Positions 33,625-43,695 of a DNA stretch of 64,000 nucleotides are shown here, piece by piece. Both the position numbers and the translations under genes were made by a program. How positions within the stretch are numbered: the stretch's first letter is position 1; every line of letters starts with the position of its first letter. The notes beneath the pieces are model-generated. The model was not told the DNA's origin. It saw nothing but the letters and a program-made list of their open reading frames with translations, and did not search any database. The DNA lies in NCBI RefSeq assembly GCF_018343625.1, contig NZ_JAGYPG010000003.1, positions 374,993-438,992 on the forward strand, read 5' to 3'. The stretch is from Lederbergia citri. Lineage in GTDB: Bacteria > Bacillota > Bacilli > Bacillales > Bacillaceae_C.

Positions 33625-35289
33625 TTGAGAAGCGATATGATAAAAAAGGGGATTGATCGTGCCCCACACCGAAGCTTATTATATGCAACGGGTGTAAAAA
33701 CAAGAGATTTAGAGAAACCTTTTATTGGTGTCTGTAATTCATATATAGATATTATTCCCGGTCACAAACACCTTAGAGAATTTGCTGATGTCGTAAAAGA
33801 AGCGATCTGGGAAGCTGGCGGGGTTCCGTTCGAATTTAACACAATCGGAGTAGACGACGGAATTGCAATGGGCCACATTGGAATGCGTTACTCTTTGCCA
33901 AGCAGAGAGCTTATCGCTGATTCCGCGGAAACAGTTATCAATGCACACTGGTTTGACGGGGTATTTTACATTCCAAACTGTGACAAAATCACTCCAGGCA
34001 TGTTGATGGCAGCATATAGAACCAATGTCCCATCTATTTTTGTATCAGGTGGTCCGATGGAAGGCGGAGTATCCTCAGAAGGGGAGCCTTTGACATTGAC
34101 ATCTGTTTTTGAAGGAGTCGGAGCCTATCATGCAGGGAAAATGTCTGCTGAAAAGCTTTTAGACATTGAACAAAATGCTTGTCCGACTTGCGGATCTTGT
34201 TCAGGGATGTTTACAGCAAACTCTATGAACTCGCTAATGGAAATGCTAGGTATCGCTTTACCTGGAAATGGTACAATCGTAGCGACATCTAAAGAACGTC
34301 ACAGATTGATTAAAGAGGCTGCACATCATTTGGTCAGAATGGTAAAAGAAAACATTAAGCCTCGTGATTTAATTAGTGAACAAACAATTGATGATGCATT
34401 CGCATTAGATATGGCGATGGGTGGATCAACAAATACAGTTCTTCACACATTAGCTATTGCACATGAAGCAGATATTGATTACGATTTATCTCGTATTAAC
34501 GAAGTAGCAAAACGCGTGCCTTACTTAGCAAAAATTGCACCTGCATCAGATTACACGATGCAAGACGTACATGATGCTGGTGGAGTCAGTGCCATTATAC
34601 GTGAATTATGTGAAATGGGTGCCATTGAACGGGATAGAATGACCGTTACTGGAAAAACTGTTTACGAAAATGTAAAAGACCACGTGATTACAAATCCTGC
34701 AGTAATAAGGCCAAAAGAAAATCCATATAGTCCTGTAGGAGGCCTTTCAATTCTATATGGTAATTTAGCTCCCGACGGAGGCGTCATTAAAGTTGGCGCA
34801 GTTGATCCTTCGATTAAAACATTCCTTGGTAAAGCAATTGTTTTTGAATCACAGGAGGATGCTCAACAAGGAATCAACGATGGCACTGTTAAAGAAGGTC
34901 ATGTTGTTGTTATCCGTTATGAAGGACCTAAAGGCGGTCCAGGCATGCCTGAAATGCTTGCACCAACTGCAGCGATTGCAGGTAGAGGTCTTGGTACGAA
35001 AGTTGCTCTTATTACAGACGGACGTTTCTCTGGGGCATCAAGAGGAATTTCAATCGGTCATATATCACCGGAAGCAGCTGAAGGTGGACCAATTGCCCTT
35101 GTCGAAGACGGAGATGAAATCTTCATCGACTTGACGAATCGTACGATTGAGTTAAAGGTTCCGGAAGAGGTTTTAGCTGAGAGAAAATCGCAATTAAAAC
35201 CATTTGAACCAAAAATTAAAAAGGGTTATCTAGCAAGATACTCTAAACTCGTTACATCTGCCAGCACAGGTGGAGTAATGAAAATATGA
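33625..35289 (+). CDS. ilvD: Dihydroxy-acid dehydratase
   Basis: 554 residues. Dehydrates dihydroxy acids to the keto acids of Ile and Val. Iron-sulfur cysteines are in NCDKITPGM and CPTCGSCSGMF; DGRFSGASRGISIGH is a further signature. TTG start at 33625 (MRSDMIKKGID), with AGGAG 10 bases upstream. It ends 50 bp before a T-box, without an own terminator. Confidence 0.96.
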   Translation: MRSDMIKKGIDRAPHRSLLYATGVKTRDLEKPFIGVCNSYIDIIPGHKHLREFADVVKEAIWEAGGVPFEFNTIGVDDGIAMGHIGMRYSLPSRELIADSAETVINAHWFDGVFYIPNCDKITPGMLMAAYRTNVPSIFVSGGPMEGGVSSEGEPLTLTSVFEGVGAYHAGKMSAEKLLDIEQNACPTCGSCSGMFTANSMNSLMEMLGIALPGNGTIVATSKERHRLIKEAAHHLVRMVKENIKPRDLISEQTIDDAFALDMAMGGSTNTVLHTLAIAHEADIDYDLSRINEVAKRVPYLAKIAPASDYTMQDVHDAGGVSAIIRELCEMGAIERDRMTVTGKTVYENVKDHVITNPAVIRPKENPYSPVGGLSILYGNLAPDGGVIKVGAVDPSIKTFLGKAIVFESQEDAQQGINDGTVKEGHVVVIRYEGPKGGPGMPEMLAPTAAIAGRGLGTKVALITDGRFSGASRGISIGHISPEAAEGGPIALVEDGDEIFIDLTNRTIELKVPEEVLAERKSQLKPFEPKIKKGYLARYSKLVTSASTGGVMKI

Positions 35290-35314
35290 CAAAAATGTTT
35301 ATTTATGTTATAAA
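35286..35314 (+). promoter_or_regulatory. Possible internal promoter before ilvB T-box
   Basis: ATGACA (35286-35291), 17 bases, TATAAA (35309-35314), overlapping the ilvD stop. It would allow ilvBNC-leu transcription independent of ilvED. Only motif evidence. Confidence 0.4.
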
Positions 35315-35339
35315 AGAACAAACAACAAAGCCATGAAGA

Positions 35340-35617
35340 GGTAAAAATAAGTGGAGTCCTGTATTACCAGAGAGCCGGAACTGCTGGAAACCGGCAATAC
35401 AGCCATTTGTGACATCGCCTCGGAGCGGGGACCCGGAAAGCGAATGCGATTAGGGGTTCACGGGGATTGACTTAAAGTTCCCGTTATCAATGAGTGATGT
35501 AAAGTCGCTCCTGAGTCAGTGATTTATACTGAGAAGTAGGGTGGTACCATGAAAGTTTTTTCATCCCTGCATAAAAGGTTCTCCTTTTTTGTGGGCTGAA
35601 AAGGCTTTTTTTTATCG
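35340..35617 (+). ncRNA. T-box leader of ilvBNC-leuABCD
   Basis: Stem I contains CCAGAGAGCCGGAACTGCTGG, and GAC-ATC-GCC at 35411-35419 aligns with the specifier position of the two Trp T-boxes in this window, pointing to AUC (Ile); a CTC two bases on (Leu) is the alternative. T-box AGGGTGGTACCATGAAA is at 35537-35553. A terminator (CCCTGCATAAAAGG with CCTTTTTTGTGGG) and a T-run follow by 35617. It sits inside the ilv-leu cluster, after ilvE-ilvD. Confidence 0.88.
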
Positions 35618-35702
35618 ATAAATTTTAGGGATTTAATGCATTAAATGGTTGATATTCGATATGTTTTTAAAAAATATGAAAATTGAAAGGAAGGCGCTAG
35701 AG

Positions 35703-37445
35703 GTGAGTATGGGTATCCCAATGGGAGCGAGTGATCAAAAGACTGACACGGCAACAAAAGTACAAGTGAAGACTGGGGCGGACCTTTTCATCGAGGCATT
35801 GCAAAAAGAGAACGTTGAGATTATGTTCGGATATCCAGGAGGAGCAGCACTGCCAATTTATGATGCATTGCATAAAAATCCGATTCGGCATGTATTAACT
35901 AGACACGAACAAGGAGCTATACACGCTGCGGAAGGCTATGCAAGAGTAACGGGTAAACCTGGAGTTGTTATTGCAACCTCTGGACCTGGGGCAACGAACT
36001 TAGTGACTGGAATTGCCGATGCGATGATGGATTCATTGCCACTCGTGGTGTTTACTGGTCAGGTTGCTAGCTCTGCACTTGGTACTGATGCATTCCAAGA
36101 ATCCGACATTGTCGGCATCACAATGCCAATCACAAAACATAATTATCAAGTGAAAAAAATTGAGGATCTTGGAAGAATCATTAAAGAAGCATTTTATATT
36201 GCGTCAACAGGGCGCCCTGGACCGGTTTTGATTGATATTCCAAAAGATATCGCTTCGCAAGAAGTAACAGAGGTATTTCCTGATGCTACGATAAATCTAC
36301 CAGGCTACCAACCAACAACAAAACCAAATTACTTGCAGCTACAGAAGCTTGTAAGTGTAATGGCAAATGCAAAGAAGCCGCTCATTCTTGCAGGTGCTGG
36401 AGTCCTTTTCGCAAAAGCGTCAGATTATTTAAAAGAATTTGTAGAAAAAACAGGATTTCCAATTACAAACACATTGCTAGGATTGGGAACAATCCCGGGA
36501 GACCACCCACAATTTTTGGGGATGGCGGGAATGCACGGAACTTATACTTCCAATATGGCTATTACAGATTGCGATTTGCTCATTAATATTGGAGCTCGTT
36601 TTGATGACCGTCTAACAGGTAATTTGAAGCATTTTGCTCCGAATGCAACTGTCGCTCATATTGATATAGACCCTGCTGAAATCGGCAAAAATGTTCCAAC
36701 TGCTATTCCAATTGTTGGGGATGCGAAGTTTGTCTTGGAAGAGTTGCTGAATATGGAATTAACATTCCCTGATATTTCAGAGTGGACGGACGCTTTGCAA
36801 GAAAGCAAAGAAAAATATCCGTTTAAACCTCCAGCTTCACCGGAAAATACACTCTCTTCACCACATGTTATCAAAATGATTCACGAAATAACTGGTGGAG
36901 ATGCAATTGTGACAACTGACGTTGGCCAGCATCAAATGTGGGCTGCGCAATATTACGGATTTAATGGTCCGAATAATTGGGTCACTTCCGGAGGACTTGG
37001 GACAATGGGCTTCGGCTTTCCTTCAGCGATTGGAGCACAATTAGCAGACACTGAAAAAACAGTTGTTGCCGTGACAGGAGATGGCGGTTTCCAAATGACA
37101 TTACAGGAACTTGCTGTTATTAAAGAGCTAAACCTTCCTGTAAAAGTTGTCATCATTAATAACAAATGTCTTGGAATGGTACGCCAATGGCAACAAACCT
37201 TTTATGAAGAGCGTTATTCTCACTCATTAATTCCAAATCAGCCTGATTTTATAAAGCTTGCTGAAGCGTATGGAATTAAAGGATACACGGCAACAACAGA
37301 GGAAGAAGCTAGAGCCGTATTTGAAGAAGCTTTTAATATCCCAGAACCTGTATTGATTGATTGCCGTGTTCTCGAAGCTGAAAATGTTTATCCAATGGTT
37401 GCCCCAGGCAAAGGACTCCATGAAATGATAGGGGTGGGAGAATGA
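35703..37445 (+). CDS. ilvB: Acetolactate synthase large subunit
   Basis: 580 residues. Thiamine-diphosphate enzyme, first common step of Ile/Val synthesis. MFGYPGGAALPIYDAL near the N terminus, RHEQGAIHAAEGYARVTG with the catalytic Glu, and GDGGFQMTLQELA with NNKCLGMVRQWQQ for ThDP-Mg binding. The GTG at 35703 has AAAGGAAGG 8 bases before it; ATG at 35709 is a second choice, and the longer frame from 35649 lacks a ribosome site. Overlaps ilvN by 4 bp. Confidence 0.95.
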   Translation: MSMGIPMGASDQKTDTATKVQVKTGADLFIEALQKENVEIMFGYPGGAALPIYDALHKNPIRHVLTRHEQGAIHAAEGYARVTGKPGVVIATSGPGATNLVTGIADAMMDSLPLVVFTGQVASSALGTDAFQESDIVGITMPITKHNYQVKKIEDLGRIIKEAFYIASTGRPGPVLIDIPKDIASQEVTEVFPDATINLPGYQPTTKPNYLQLQKLVSVMANAKKPLILAGAGVLFAKASDYLKEFVEKTGFPITNTLLGLGTIPGDHPQFLGMAGMHGTYTSNMAITDCDLLINIGARFDDRLTGNLKHFAPNATVAHIDIDPAEIGKNVPTAIPIVGDAKFVLEELLNMELTFPDISEWTDALQESKEKYPFKPPASPENTLSSPHVIKMIHEITGGDAIVTTDVGQHQMWAAQYYGFNGPNNWVTSGGLGTMGFGFPSAIGAQLADTEKTVVAVTGDGGFQMTLQELAVIKELNLPVKVVIINNKCLGMVRQWQQTFYEERYSHSLIPNQPDFIKLAEAYGIKGYTATTEEEARAVFEEAFNIPEPVLIDCRVLEAENVYPMVAPGKGLHEMIGVGE

Positions 37446-37960
37446 AACGAGTTGTTACGGTAACAGTTAATAATAACCCTGGTGTGTTAAATCGTATTAC
37501 GGGATTATTTGCCAAAAGACAGTTTAACATCGAGAGTATTACTGTAGGCCCGACTAGTAATCCTGCGATCTCGAAAATGACTTTCATCGTACCGATGGAA
37601 GATCCGGCGAAAATGGAGCAACTATTAAAGCAGCTGCAAAAACAAATTGATGTCATAAAAGTATCGGATATTACTGATAAATCAATTGTTACTCGCGAGT
37701 TGGCACTTATTAAAGTACAGTGTCCACCAACGCTTAGAAGTGAAGTATATAGCATCATTGATCCTTTTCGGGCAACTGTCATCGATATGGGGAAAAACAA
37801 TATTACCGTGCAAGTAACGGGTGAACCCGACAAGGTTGAAGCGTTTATCGAGTTGTTAAAGCCATATGGCATTAAAGATATATCGAGAACAGGTGTAACT
37901 GCATTTGTTCGCGAACATCAAAAAACAGAAACACAACAACTATCAATTTTACAACTATAA
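37442..37960 (+). CDS. ilvN: Acetolactate synthase small (regulatory) subunit
   Basis: 172 residues (also named ilvH). N-terminal ACT domain VTVTVNNNPGVLNRITGLFA, then QFNIESITVGPT; C-terminal regulatory domain. Binds valine and stabilises IlvB. Starts within the ilvB stop (ATGA). Confidence 0.95.
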   Translation: MKRVVTVTVNNNPGVLNRITGLFAKRQFNIESITVGPTSNPAISKMTFIVPMEDPAKMEQLLKQLQKQIDVIKVSDITDKSIVTRELALIKVQCPPTLRSEVYSIIDPFRATVIDMGKNNITVQVTGEPDKVEAFIELLKPYGIKDISRTGVTAFVREHQKTETQQLSILQL

Positions 37961-37976
37961 GAGGAGATGGAGAAAA

Positions 37977-39011
37977 ATGGCAAAAGTATATTATAACAAC
38001 GAAATTAATGAGTCAGTATTACAAGGAAAGAAAATCGCAATCTTAGGATATGGTTCACAGGGCCATGCTCATGCTAGCAATTTAAAAGACAGCGGGTTTG
38101 ACGTTATCGTTGGAATTAGACCAGGTAAATCCTACGATCAAGCAGTTGAAGATGGACATGAGGTATATTCCGTTCAAGAAGCAAGTGCGAAAGCAGATAT
38201 CATTATGATCTTACTTCCAGATGAAAGACAAACAGCTGTTTACGAAAACGAAGTAAAGCCTGAACTTTCGGCTGGTAAAGCGTTAGTATTTGCCCATGGT
38301 TTCAACGTTCACTTTAATCAAATCGTACCTCCTTCCGATGTTGACGTATTCCTAGTTGCACCTAAAGGCCCAGGACACCTTGTACGTCGTACGTTTGAAC
38401 AAGGTGCAGGAGTACCGGCACTATTTGCTGTATATCAAGATGCAACTGGTCAAGCAAGGGACTTAGCATTGGCTTATGCAAAAGGTGTTGGCGGCGCTCG
38501 TGCTGGTGTACTTGAAACAACATTCCAAGAAGAAACTGAAACAGATCTATTCGGTGAGCAAGCAGTCCTTTGTGGTGGAACAACAGCTCTTGTAAAAGCT
38601 GGATTCGAAACACTAGTTGAAGCAGGTTACCAACCAGAAGTTGCATACTTTGAGTGTTTACACGAACTTAAATTAATCGTAGACCTAATGTACGAAGATG
38701 GTCTTGCAGGAATGCGCTATTCAATCTCTGATACAGCACAATGGGGAGACTTCGTATCTGGCCCACGTGTAGTGAATGCAGATACAAAAGCTCGTATGAA
38801 AGATATTCTAGAAGATATCCAAACTGGAAAATTCGCAAAAGGATGGTTGCTTGAAAACCAATTGAATCGTCCAGAGTTCAATGCAATCAATCGTCGTGAA
38901 AGCGAGCATTTAATTGAGAAAGTAGGTCAAGAGCTTCGCGAAATGATGCCATTTGTAAAGGCGGGTAAGAAGAAAGCCGCTAAGGAAGTGGTTTCAAGTG
39001 CGAAAAATTGA
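37977..39011 (+). CDS. ilvC: Ketol-acid reductoisomerase
   Basis: 344 residues, class I. NADPH-binding GYGSQGHAHASNLKDSG near residue 25, PKGPGHLVRRTF, and the Mg-binding acids in FQEETETDLFGEQAVLCGG. ATG at 37977 follows AGAGGAGATGGAG. An in-frame start further upstream would overlap ilvN and is not supported by a ribosome site. Confidence 0.97.
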   Translation: MAKVYYNNEINESVLQGKKIAILGYGSQGHAHASNLKDSGFDVIVGIRPGKSYDQAVEDGHEVYSVQEASAKADIIMILLPDERQTAVYENEVKPELSAGKALVFAHGFNVHFNQIVPPSDVDVFLVAPKGPGHLVRRTFEQGAGVPALFAVYQDATGQARDLALAYAKGVGGARAGVLETTFQEETETDLFGEQAVLCGGTTALVKAGFETLVEAGYQPEVAYFECLHELKLIVDLMYEDGLAGMRYSISDTAQWGDFVSGPRVVNADTKARMKDILEDIQTGKFAKGWLLENQLNRPEFNAINRRESEHLIEKVGQELREMMPFVKAGKKKAAKEVVSSAKN

Positions 39012-40539
39012 CATATTTGATACAACATTGCGTGATGGTGAGCAATCTGCCGGAGTGAACTTAAATACGGCTGAAAAGCTCGAAATCGCAAAACAGCTTG
39101 AAAGATTCGGAGTGGATGTAATGGAGGCGGGATTTCCCGCCGCCTCTCCGGGTGATTTAGATGCAGTAAGAAAAATTGCCTCTTCTATAAAAGACTCATC
39201 TGTCACAGGCCTGGCGCGTTCAGTCAAATCAGATATTGATCATGCATGGGAAGCGTTGAAAGTGGCGGAATGCCCTAGGCTCCACGTTTTCATTGCCACT
39301 TCTCCAATACACATGACGTATAAATTAAAACAAACTCCTGAACAGGTAGTTCAAACCACGATTGAAACGATTAAATATGCGAAACAATTCTTCCCAATCG
39401 TACAATGGTCAGCTGAGGACGCATTCCGGTCAGATCGAGATTTTCTCGCTCAAATCGTAGAGCAAGCAATTAAAGCTGGGGCATCAGTAATCAATATCCC
39501 AGATACAGTAGGTTACGCTACTCCTCAAGAATACGGGGCTTTATTTAAATATCTAAAAGAAAATGTTCCGAATATTGGGGAAGCGAAACTTTCGGCACAT
39601 TGCCATAATGACCTTGGAATGGCAGTAGCCAATACACTTGCTGCAATCCAGAACGGTGCAGATCAAATCGAAGGTACTATAAATGGGATTGGTGAAAGAG
39701 CGGGTAATGTTGCTTTAGAAGAAGTAGGAGTCGCTCTTTATACGAGAAAAGATTTTTACGAGATTGAAACAAACCTAACATTGAATGAAATCAAGCGTAC
39801 GAGTCAACTAGTCAGTAAGTTAACAGGTATGGCCGTCCAGGCCAATAAAGCAGTCGTCGGTAAAAATGCTTTCGCACACGAGTCTGGTATTCATCAGGAT
39901 GGAGTGTTGAAGGAGCCGACAACGTATGAAATCATTACTCCAGAACTTATCGGAGAAACTTCAAACAATTTAGTATTAGGTAAACACTCAGGTCGCCATG
40001 CTTTTCAAGATCGAGCTATATCTATGGGATTTGAACTAGATAGTGAATCTTTGAATCATGCATTTATACAATTTAAGAAACTAGCTGATCGGAAGAAAGA
40101 AATTACGACTGAGGATTTATGGACGATTTTAACGAATGAACAGTTGAAAGATTCAGATACTTCTGTGTATGAGCTAGAAACTGTAGGCGTTCAATATACA
40201 TCAGCGCAAGATCCACTTGCAACCGTAATCGTTAAAACACCCGCAGGCAACATCGTGGAAGAAACAACGAGTGGAGCAGGAAGCGTGGAAGCTATTTTCA
40301 ATGCGCTTGAGAAGACAGTTGAAGGAGAAGTCCATGTATTGGATTACCGAGTTTCATCCATCGGAAAAGGAAGAGACGCTCTTGCAGAAGCAGTCATTAA
40401 CCTAACATTTAATGGCGAAGATCTTGTAGGAAGAGATTCTGCGCAGGACGTATTAGAGGCATCAGCTAAGGCATATTTAAATGCGGTGAATCGTATATTG
40501 CTTCAATCGCAAATGAAGCAGTTATTGGTAACAGTTTAG
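38998..40539 (+). CDS. leuA: 2-isopropylmalate synthase
   Basis: 513 residues. Condenses acetyl-CoA and 2-ketoisovalerate, first step of leucine branch. DTTLRDGEQSAGVN at the start with metal-binding Asp, HCHNDLGMAVAN, GTINGIGERAGN and the C-terminal leucine-feedback domain. GTG start at 38998, 14 bp inside ilvC, with AAGGAAG 8 bases before; coupled translation. Confidence 0.96.
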   Translation: MRKIDIFDTTLRDGEQSAGVNLNTAEKLEIAKQLERFGVDVMEAGFPAASPGDLDAVRKIASSIKDSSVTGLARSVKSDIDHAWEALKVAECPRLHVFIATSPIHMTYKLKQTPEQVVQTTIETIKYAKQFFPIVQWSAEDAFRSDRDFLAQIVEQAIKAGASVINIPDTVGYATPQEYGALFKYLKENVPNIGEAKLSAHCHNDLGMAVANTLAAIQNGADQIEGTINGIGERAGNVALEEVGVALYTRKDFYEIETNLTLNEIKRTSQLVSKLTGMAVQANKAVVGKNAFAHESGIHQDGVLKEPTTYEIITPELIGETSNNLVLGKHSGRHAFQDRAISMGFELDSESLNHAFIQFKKLADRKKEITTEDLWTILTNEQLKDSDTSVYELETVGVQYTSAQDPLATVIVKTPAGNIVEETTSGAGSVEAIFNALEKTVEGEVHVLDYRVSSIGKGRDALAEAVINLTFNGEDLVGRDSAQDVLEASAKAYLNAVNRILLQSQMKQLLVTV

Positions 40540-40563
40540 GAATTTTTGGGGAGGAAGATGGGT

Positions 40564-41628
40564 TTGAAGAAACGAGTAGCGGTATTACGAGGAGACGGAA
40601 TAGGAAAAGAAGTAACAGATGCTGCAATATCTGTATTAGAAGCGATTGGGCGTCGTTTTCATCATGAATTTGAATGGGTATACGGCCTACTTGGTGGAGA
40701 AGCCATTGACACAGTTGGCCAGCCATTACCTGATGAAACAATCCGAATTTGTGAAGAAAGTGATGCGATTATTCTCGGAGCAGTCGGCGGACCAAAATGG
40801 GATAATCACCCGTCTCATCTTCGACCAGAAAAAGGGCTTCTTCAAATTCGTAAACACTTTGAATTAAGTGTAAATCTTCGGCCGGTTCAAGCATTCAAAA
40901 GCCTGCTTTCTGTTTCTCCTTTGAAGGAAGAAGTTGCTGAAGGTGTAGATATGATGATTGTCAGGGAATTAACAGGTGGTCTATATTTCGGTGAACCAAG
41001 TTTCCATGATAATGATAAAGCTGTTGACACATTAGTGTATGGTCGTGATGAAATAGAGCGAGTTGTCATTCACGCATTTGAATTGGCAAAGCAGCGCAGG
41101 AACAAAGTTACGTCAGTTGACAAAGCGAATGTACTTGAATCAAGCAAACTATGGAGAAAAATTGTTGAAGAAGTAGCTGCTAGATATCCAGAAGTAGAGT
41201 ACGAGCATATGCTTGTTGATGCAGCTGCGATGAAATTAATTACGTACCCATCCGCATTTGATGTTCTTGTAACAGAAAATATGTTTGGAGATATTTTAAG
41301 TGATGAAGCTTCTGTTATTACAGGATCACTAGGCATGTTGCCTTCCGCAAGTCTTCGTGCAGATGGCTTTGGTTTATACGAACCAATCCATGGCTCTGCA
41401 CCAGATATAGCAGGGAAGAATATCGCAAATCCAATCGGAGCTATTTTATCAACAGCCATGATGCTTCGTAGTTCATTTGGTATGTTGGAAGAGGCGAATG
41501 CACTTGAGACAGCCGTTAAAAATGTTCTAGAAGCAGGCTTCTGTACAAGTGAATTCAAAAATATCGGTAGACAAATTTTATCTACTACTGAAATGACTGA
41601 AAAAATCATTGGTGAAATAGAACGGTGA
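40564..41628 (+). CDS. leuB: 3-isopropylmalate dehydrogenase
   Basis: 354 residues. NAD-dependent oxidation of 3-isopropylmalate. KKRVAVLRGDGIGKEV at the start, VRELTGGLYFGEPS, VTENMFGDILSDEASVITGS and EPIHGSAPDIAGK. The TTG at 40564 gives 9-base spacing from GGGGAGG and the usual MKKR N terminus; ATG at 40558 would be only three bases from that site. Confidence 0.94.
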   Translation: MKKRVAVLRGDGIGKEVTDAAISVLEAIGRRFHHEFEWVYGLLGGEAIDTVGQPLPDETIRICEESDAIILGAVGGPKWDNHPSHLRPEKGLLQIRKHFELSVNLRPVQAFKSLLSVSPLKEEVAEGVDMMIVRELTGGLYFGEPSFHDNDKAVDTLVYGRDEIERVVIHAFELAKQRRNKVTSVDKANVLESSKLWRKIVEEVAARYPEVEYEHMLVDAAAMKLITYPSAFDVLVTENMFGDILSDEASVITGSLGMLPSASLRADGFGLYEPIHGSAPDIAGKNIANPIGAILSTAMMLRSSFGMLEEANALETAVKNVLEAGFCTSEFKNIGRQILSTTEMTEKIIGEIER

Positions 41629-41639
41629 GGTGAAGAAAG

Positions 41640-43055
41640 ATGGGCAAAACAATCATTGAAAAGATTTGGGAGAAGCACGTCGTTCATCGAGAAGAAGGGA
41701 AGCCAGATTTGCTATATATCGATCTTCATCTTGTGCATGAAGTGACTTCTCCACAAGCGTTTGAAGGCTTGCGTCTAAATGAGAGAAAAGTACGTAGACC
41801 GGATTTAACCTTTGCAACGATGGATCACAACGTTCCGACTCGTTTGAATGAAGCTGTGACGGATCCAATTTCCGAGAAGCAAATGACGACACTTGAAAAA
41901 AACTGTGCTGAGTTCGGCGTTCCATTAGCTGGTATGGGACATCCAGATCAAGGAATCGTTCACGTTATCGGTCCTGAGCTTGGATTAACGCAACCAGGTA
42001 AAACGATTGTATGTGGAGATAGCCATACTTCCACACATGGTGCATTTGGTGCACTTGCATTTGGAATTGGAACGAGTGAAGTAGAGCACGTACTTTCGAC
42101 TCAAACATTATGGCAAGCAAAGCCAAAAACAATGCAAGTTCAAGTGAATGGCGAGTTAGGTCAAGGTGTTACATCAAAAGACTTAATTTTGGCGATCATC
42201 GCGAAATACGGAATCAACGTTGGAACAGGTCATATTTTTGAGTATACAGGCGATGCCATAAGAAAATTAACGATGGAACAACGAATGACGGTTTGTAATA
42301 TGTCCATTGAAGCTGGTGCAAAAGCAGGATTAATTAGCCCTGACGAAACAACTTTTGCTTACTTAGAAGGTCGTCCTCATGTTCCAGCTGGTGAAGAATT
42401 TGAAGAATTAAAAGTAGAATGGCGAGAGCTTGCAACTGATCCAGATGCTAAATATGATGCTGTTATTGAAATTGATGCTTCTGAGATCGAACCTGTCGTC
42501 ACATGGGGTACGAACCCTGGTATGGGCGTTGGAGTAAATGGATTTGTTCCACGTCCTGGAGATGCAAAAACGGATTCAGAAAGAGCAGAAATTGAAAAAG
42601 CTCTTGAATATATGGGACTTGAAGGCGGAACAAGAATGACAGATATTGAGATTCAATATGTATTCATCGGTTCTTGTACGAATTCTCGAATTGAGGACCT
42701 ACGAGCCGCTTCTACAATCGTTACTGGCAAGAAAGTGAAAAGTGGCGTGAATGCGATCGTCGTGCCTGGTTCTCATTCAGTAAAGAAACAAGCGGAAGCA
42801 GAAGGATTAGATAGAATATTCCTTGATGCTGGTTTTGAATGGCGTGAATCTGGATGTAGTATGTGTCTTGCCATGAATGCTGACCAAGTTCCGGCGGGCA
42901 TGCGATGTGCTTCTACATCAAATCGAAACTTTGAAGGTCGCCAAGGAAACGGCTCACGTACGCACTTAGTAAGCCCAGCGATGGCGGCAGCCGCGGCGAT
43001 TGCTGGCCGTTTCGTCGATGTTCGTACATTTTCACAAGAGGAGGCGCTTGTATGA
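41640..43055 (+). CDS. leuC: 3-isopropylmalate dehydratase large subunit
   Basis: 471 residues. Aconitase family; the 4Fe-4S cysteines are in FIGSCTNSRIEDL and GCSMCLAMN. GDSHTSTHGAFGALAFGIG and RNFEGRQGNGSRTHLVSP are signatures. Works with LeuD, whose start overlaps by 4 bp. Confidence 0.97.
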   Translation: MGKTIIEKIWEKHVVHREEGKPDLLYIDLHLVHEVTSPQAFEGLRLNERKVRRPDLTFATMDHNVPTRLNEAVTDPISEKQMTTLEKNCAEFGVPLAGMGHPDQGIVHVIGPELGLTQPGKTIVCGDSHTSTHGAFGALAFGIGTSEVEHVLSTQTLWQAKPKTMQVQVNGELGQGVTSKDLILAIIAKYGINVGTGHIFEYTGDAIRKLTMEQRMTVCNMSIEAGAKAGLISPDETTFAYLEGRPHVPAGEEFEELKVEWRELATDPDAKYDAVIEIDASEIEPVVTWGTNPGMGVGVNGFVPRPGDAKTDSERAEIEKALEYMGLEGGTRMTDIEIQYVFIGSCTNSRIEDLRAASTIVTGKKVKSGVNAIVVPGSHSVKKQAEAEGLDRIFLDAGFEWRESGCSMCLAMNADQVPAGMRCASTSNRNFEGRQGNGSRTHLVSPAMAAAAAIAGRFVDVRTFSQEEALV

Positions 43056-43630
43056 AGCCGATTAAAGAAGTAACGAGCGTACTTGCGCCGTTAGATCGTT
43101 CGAATGTGGATACGGACCAAATCATCCCTAAACAATTTTTAAAAAGAATTGAGCGTACAGGTTTCGGTAAGTATTTGTTTTATCATTGGCGTTATGATGA
43201 TAATGGAGTTGAACGAGCGGACTTTGAGTTGAACAAACCAGAATATGCTGGCAGTGAAATTTTAATCGCAAGAGAAAACTTTGGTTGTGGTTCATCACGT
43301 GAACATGCTCCTTGGGCTCTCGATGATTATGGATTTCGTGTCATCATCGCGATAAATTTTGCCGATATCTTTTATAACAACAGCTTTAAAAACGGACTTC
43401 TTCCGATTCAGCTTTCAGAAGCGGAAGTGGAAGATTTATTGAAGAAGTCGCAAGAAAAGCCATTAAAAATCACTGTTTCACTTGAAACCGAAACGATTGT
43501 TACAGAAGATGGCGACACTTATTCATTTAAAGTTGACCCATACCGCCGTCAAGTGTTATTGAACGGTTGGGACGATATTGCATTAACACTGTTACTTGAA
43601 GACAAAATTGCAGCGTATGAGAATCGTTGA
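43052..43630 (+). CDS. leuD: 3-isopropylmalate dehydratase small subunit
   Basis: 192 residues, swivel domain. SNVDTDQIIPKQFLKRIERTG, NFGCGSSREHAPWAL and INFADIFYNNSFKNGLLPI are typical. Last gene of the operon; a terminator follows within 10 bp. Confidence 0.97.
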   Translation: MKPIKEVTSVLAPLDRSNVDTDQIIPKQFLKRIERTGFGKYLFYHWRYDDNGVERADFELNKPEYAGSEILIARENFGCGSSREHAPWALDDYGFRVIIAINFADIFYNNSFKNGLLPIQLSEAEVEDLLKKSQEKPLKITVSLETETIVTEDGDTYSFKVDPYRRQVLLNGWDDIALTLLLEDKIAAYENR

Positions 43631-43637
43631 AAGTAAT

Positions 43638-43695
43638 AATAAGCTACTCATTCCCTATCGAATCTGAATTTGGTGGGAGTGGGTGGCTTATTTTT
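43638..43695 (+). terminator. Terminator of ilv-leu operon
   Basis: AATAAGCTACTCATTCCC (43638-43655) pairs with mismatches to GGGAGTGGGTGGCTTATT (43674-43691), then T-run. From here to about 43950 the DNA is AT-rich; I see no gene, only a ribosome-site-like AGAAGGAG at 43830 with no ORF after it. Confidence 0.75.
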
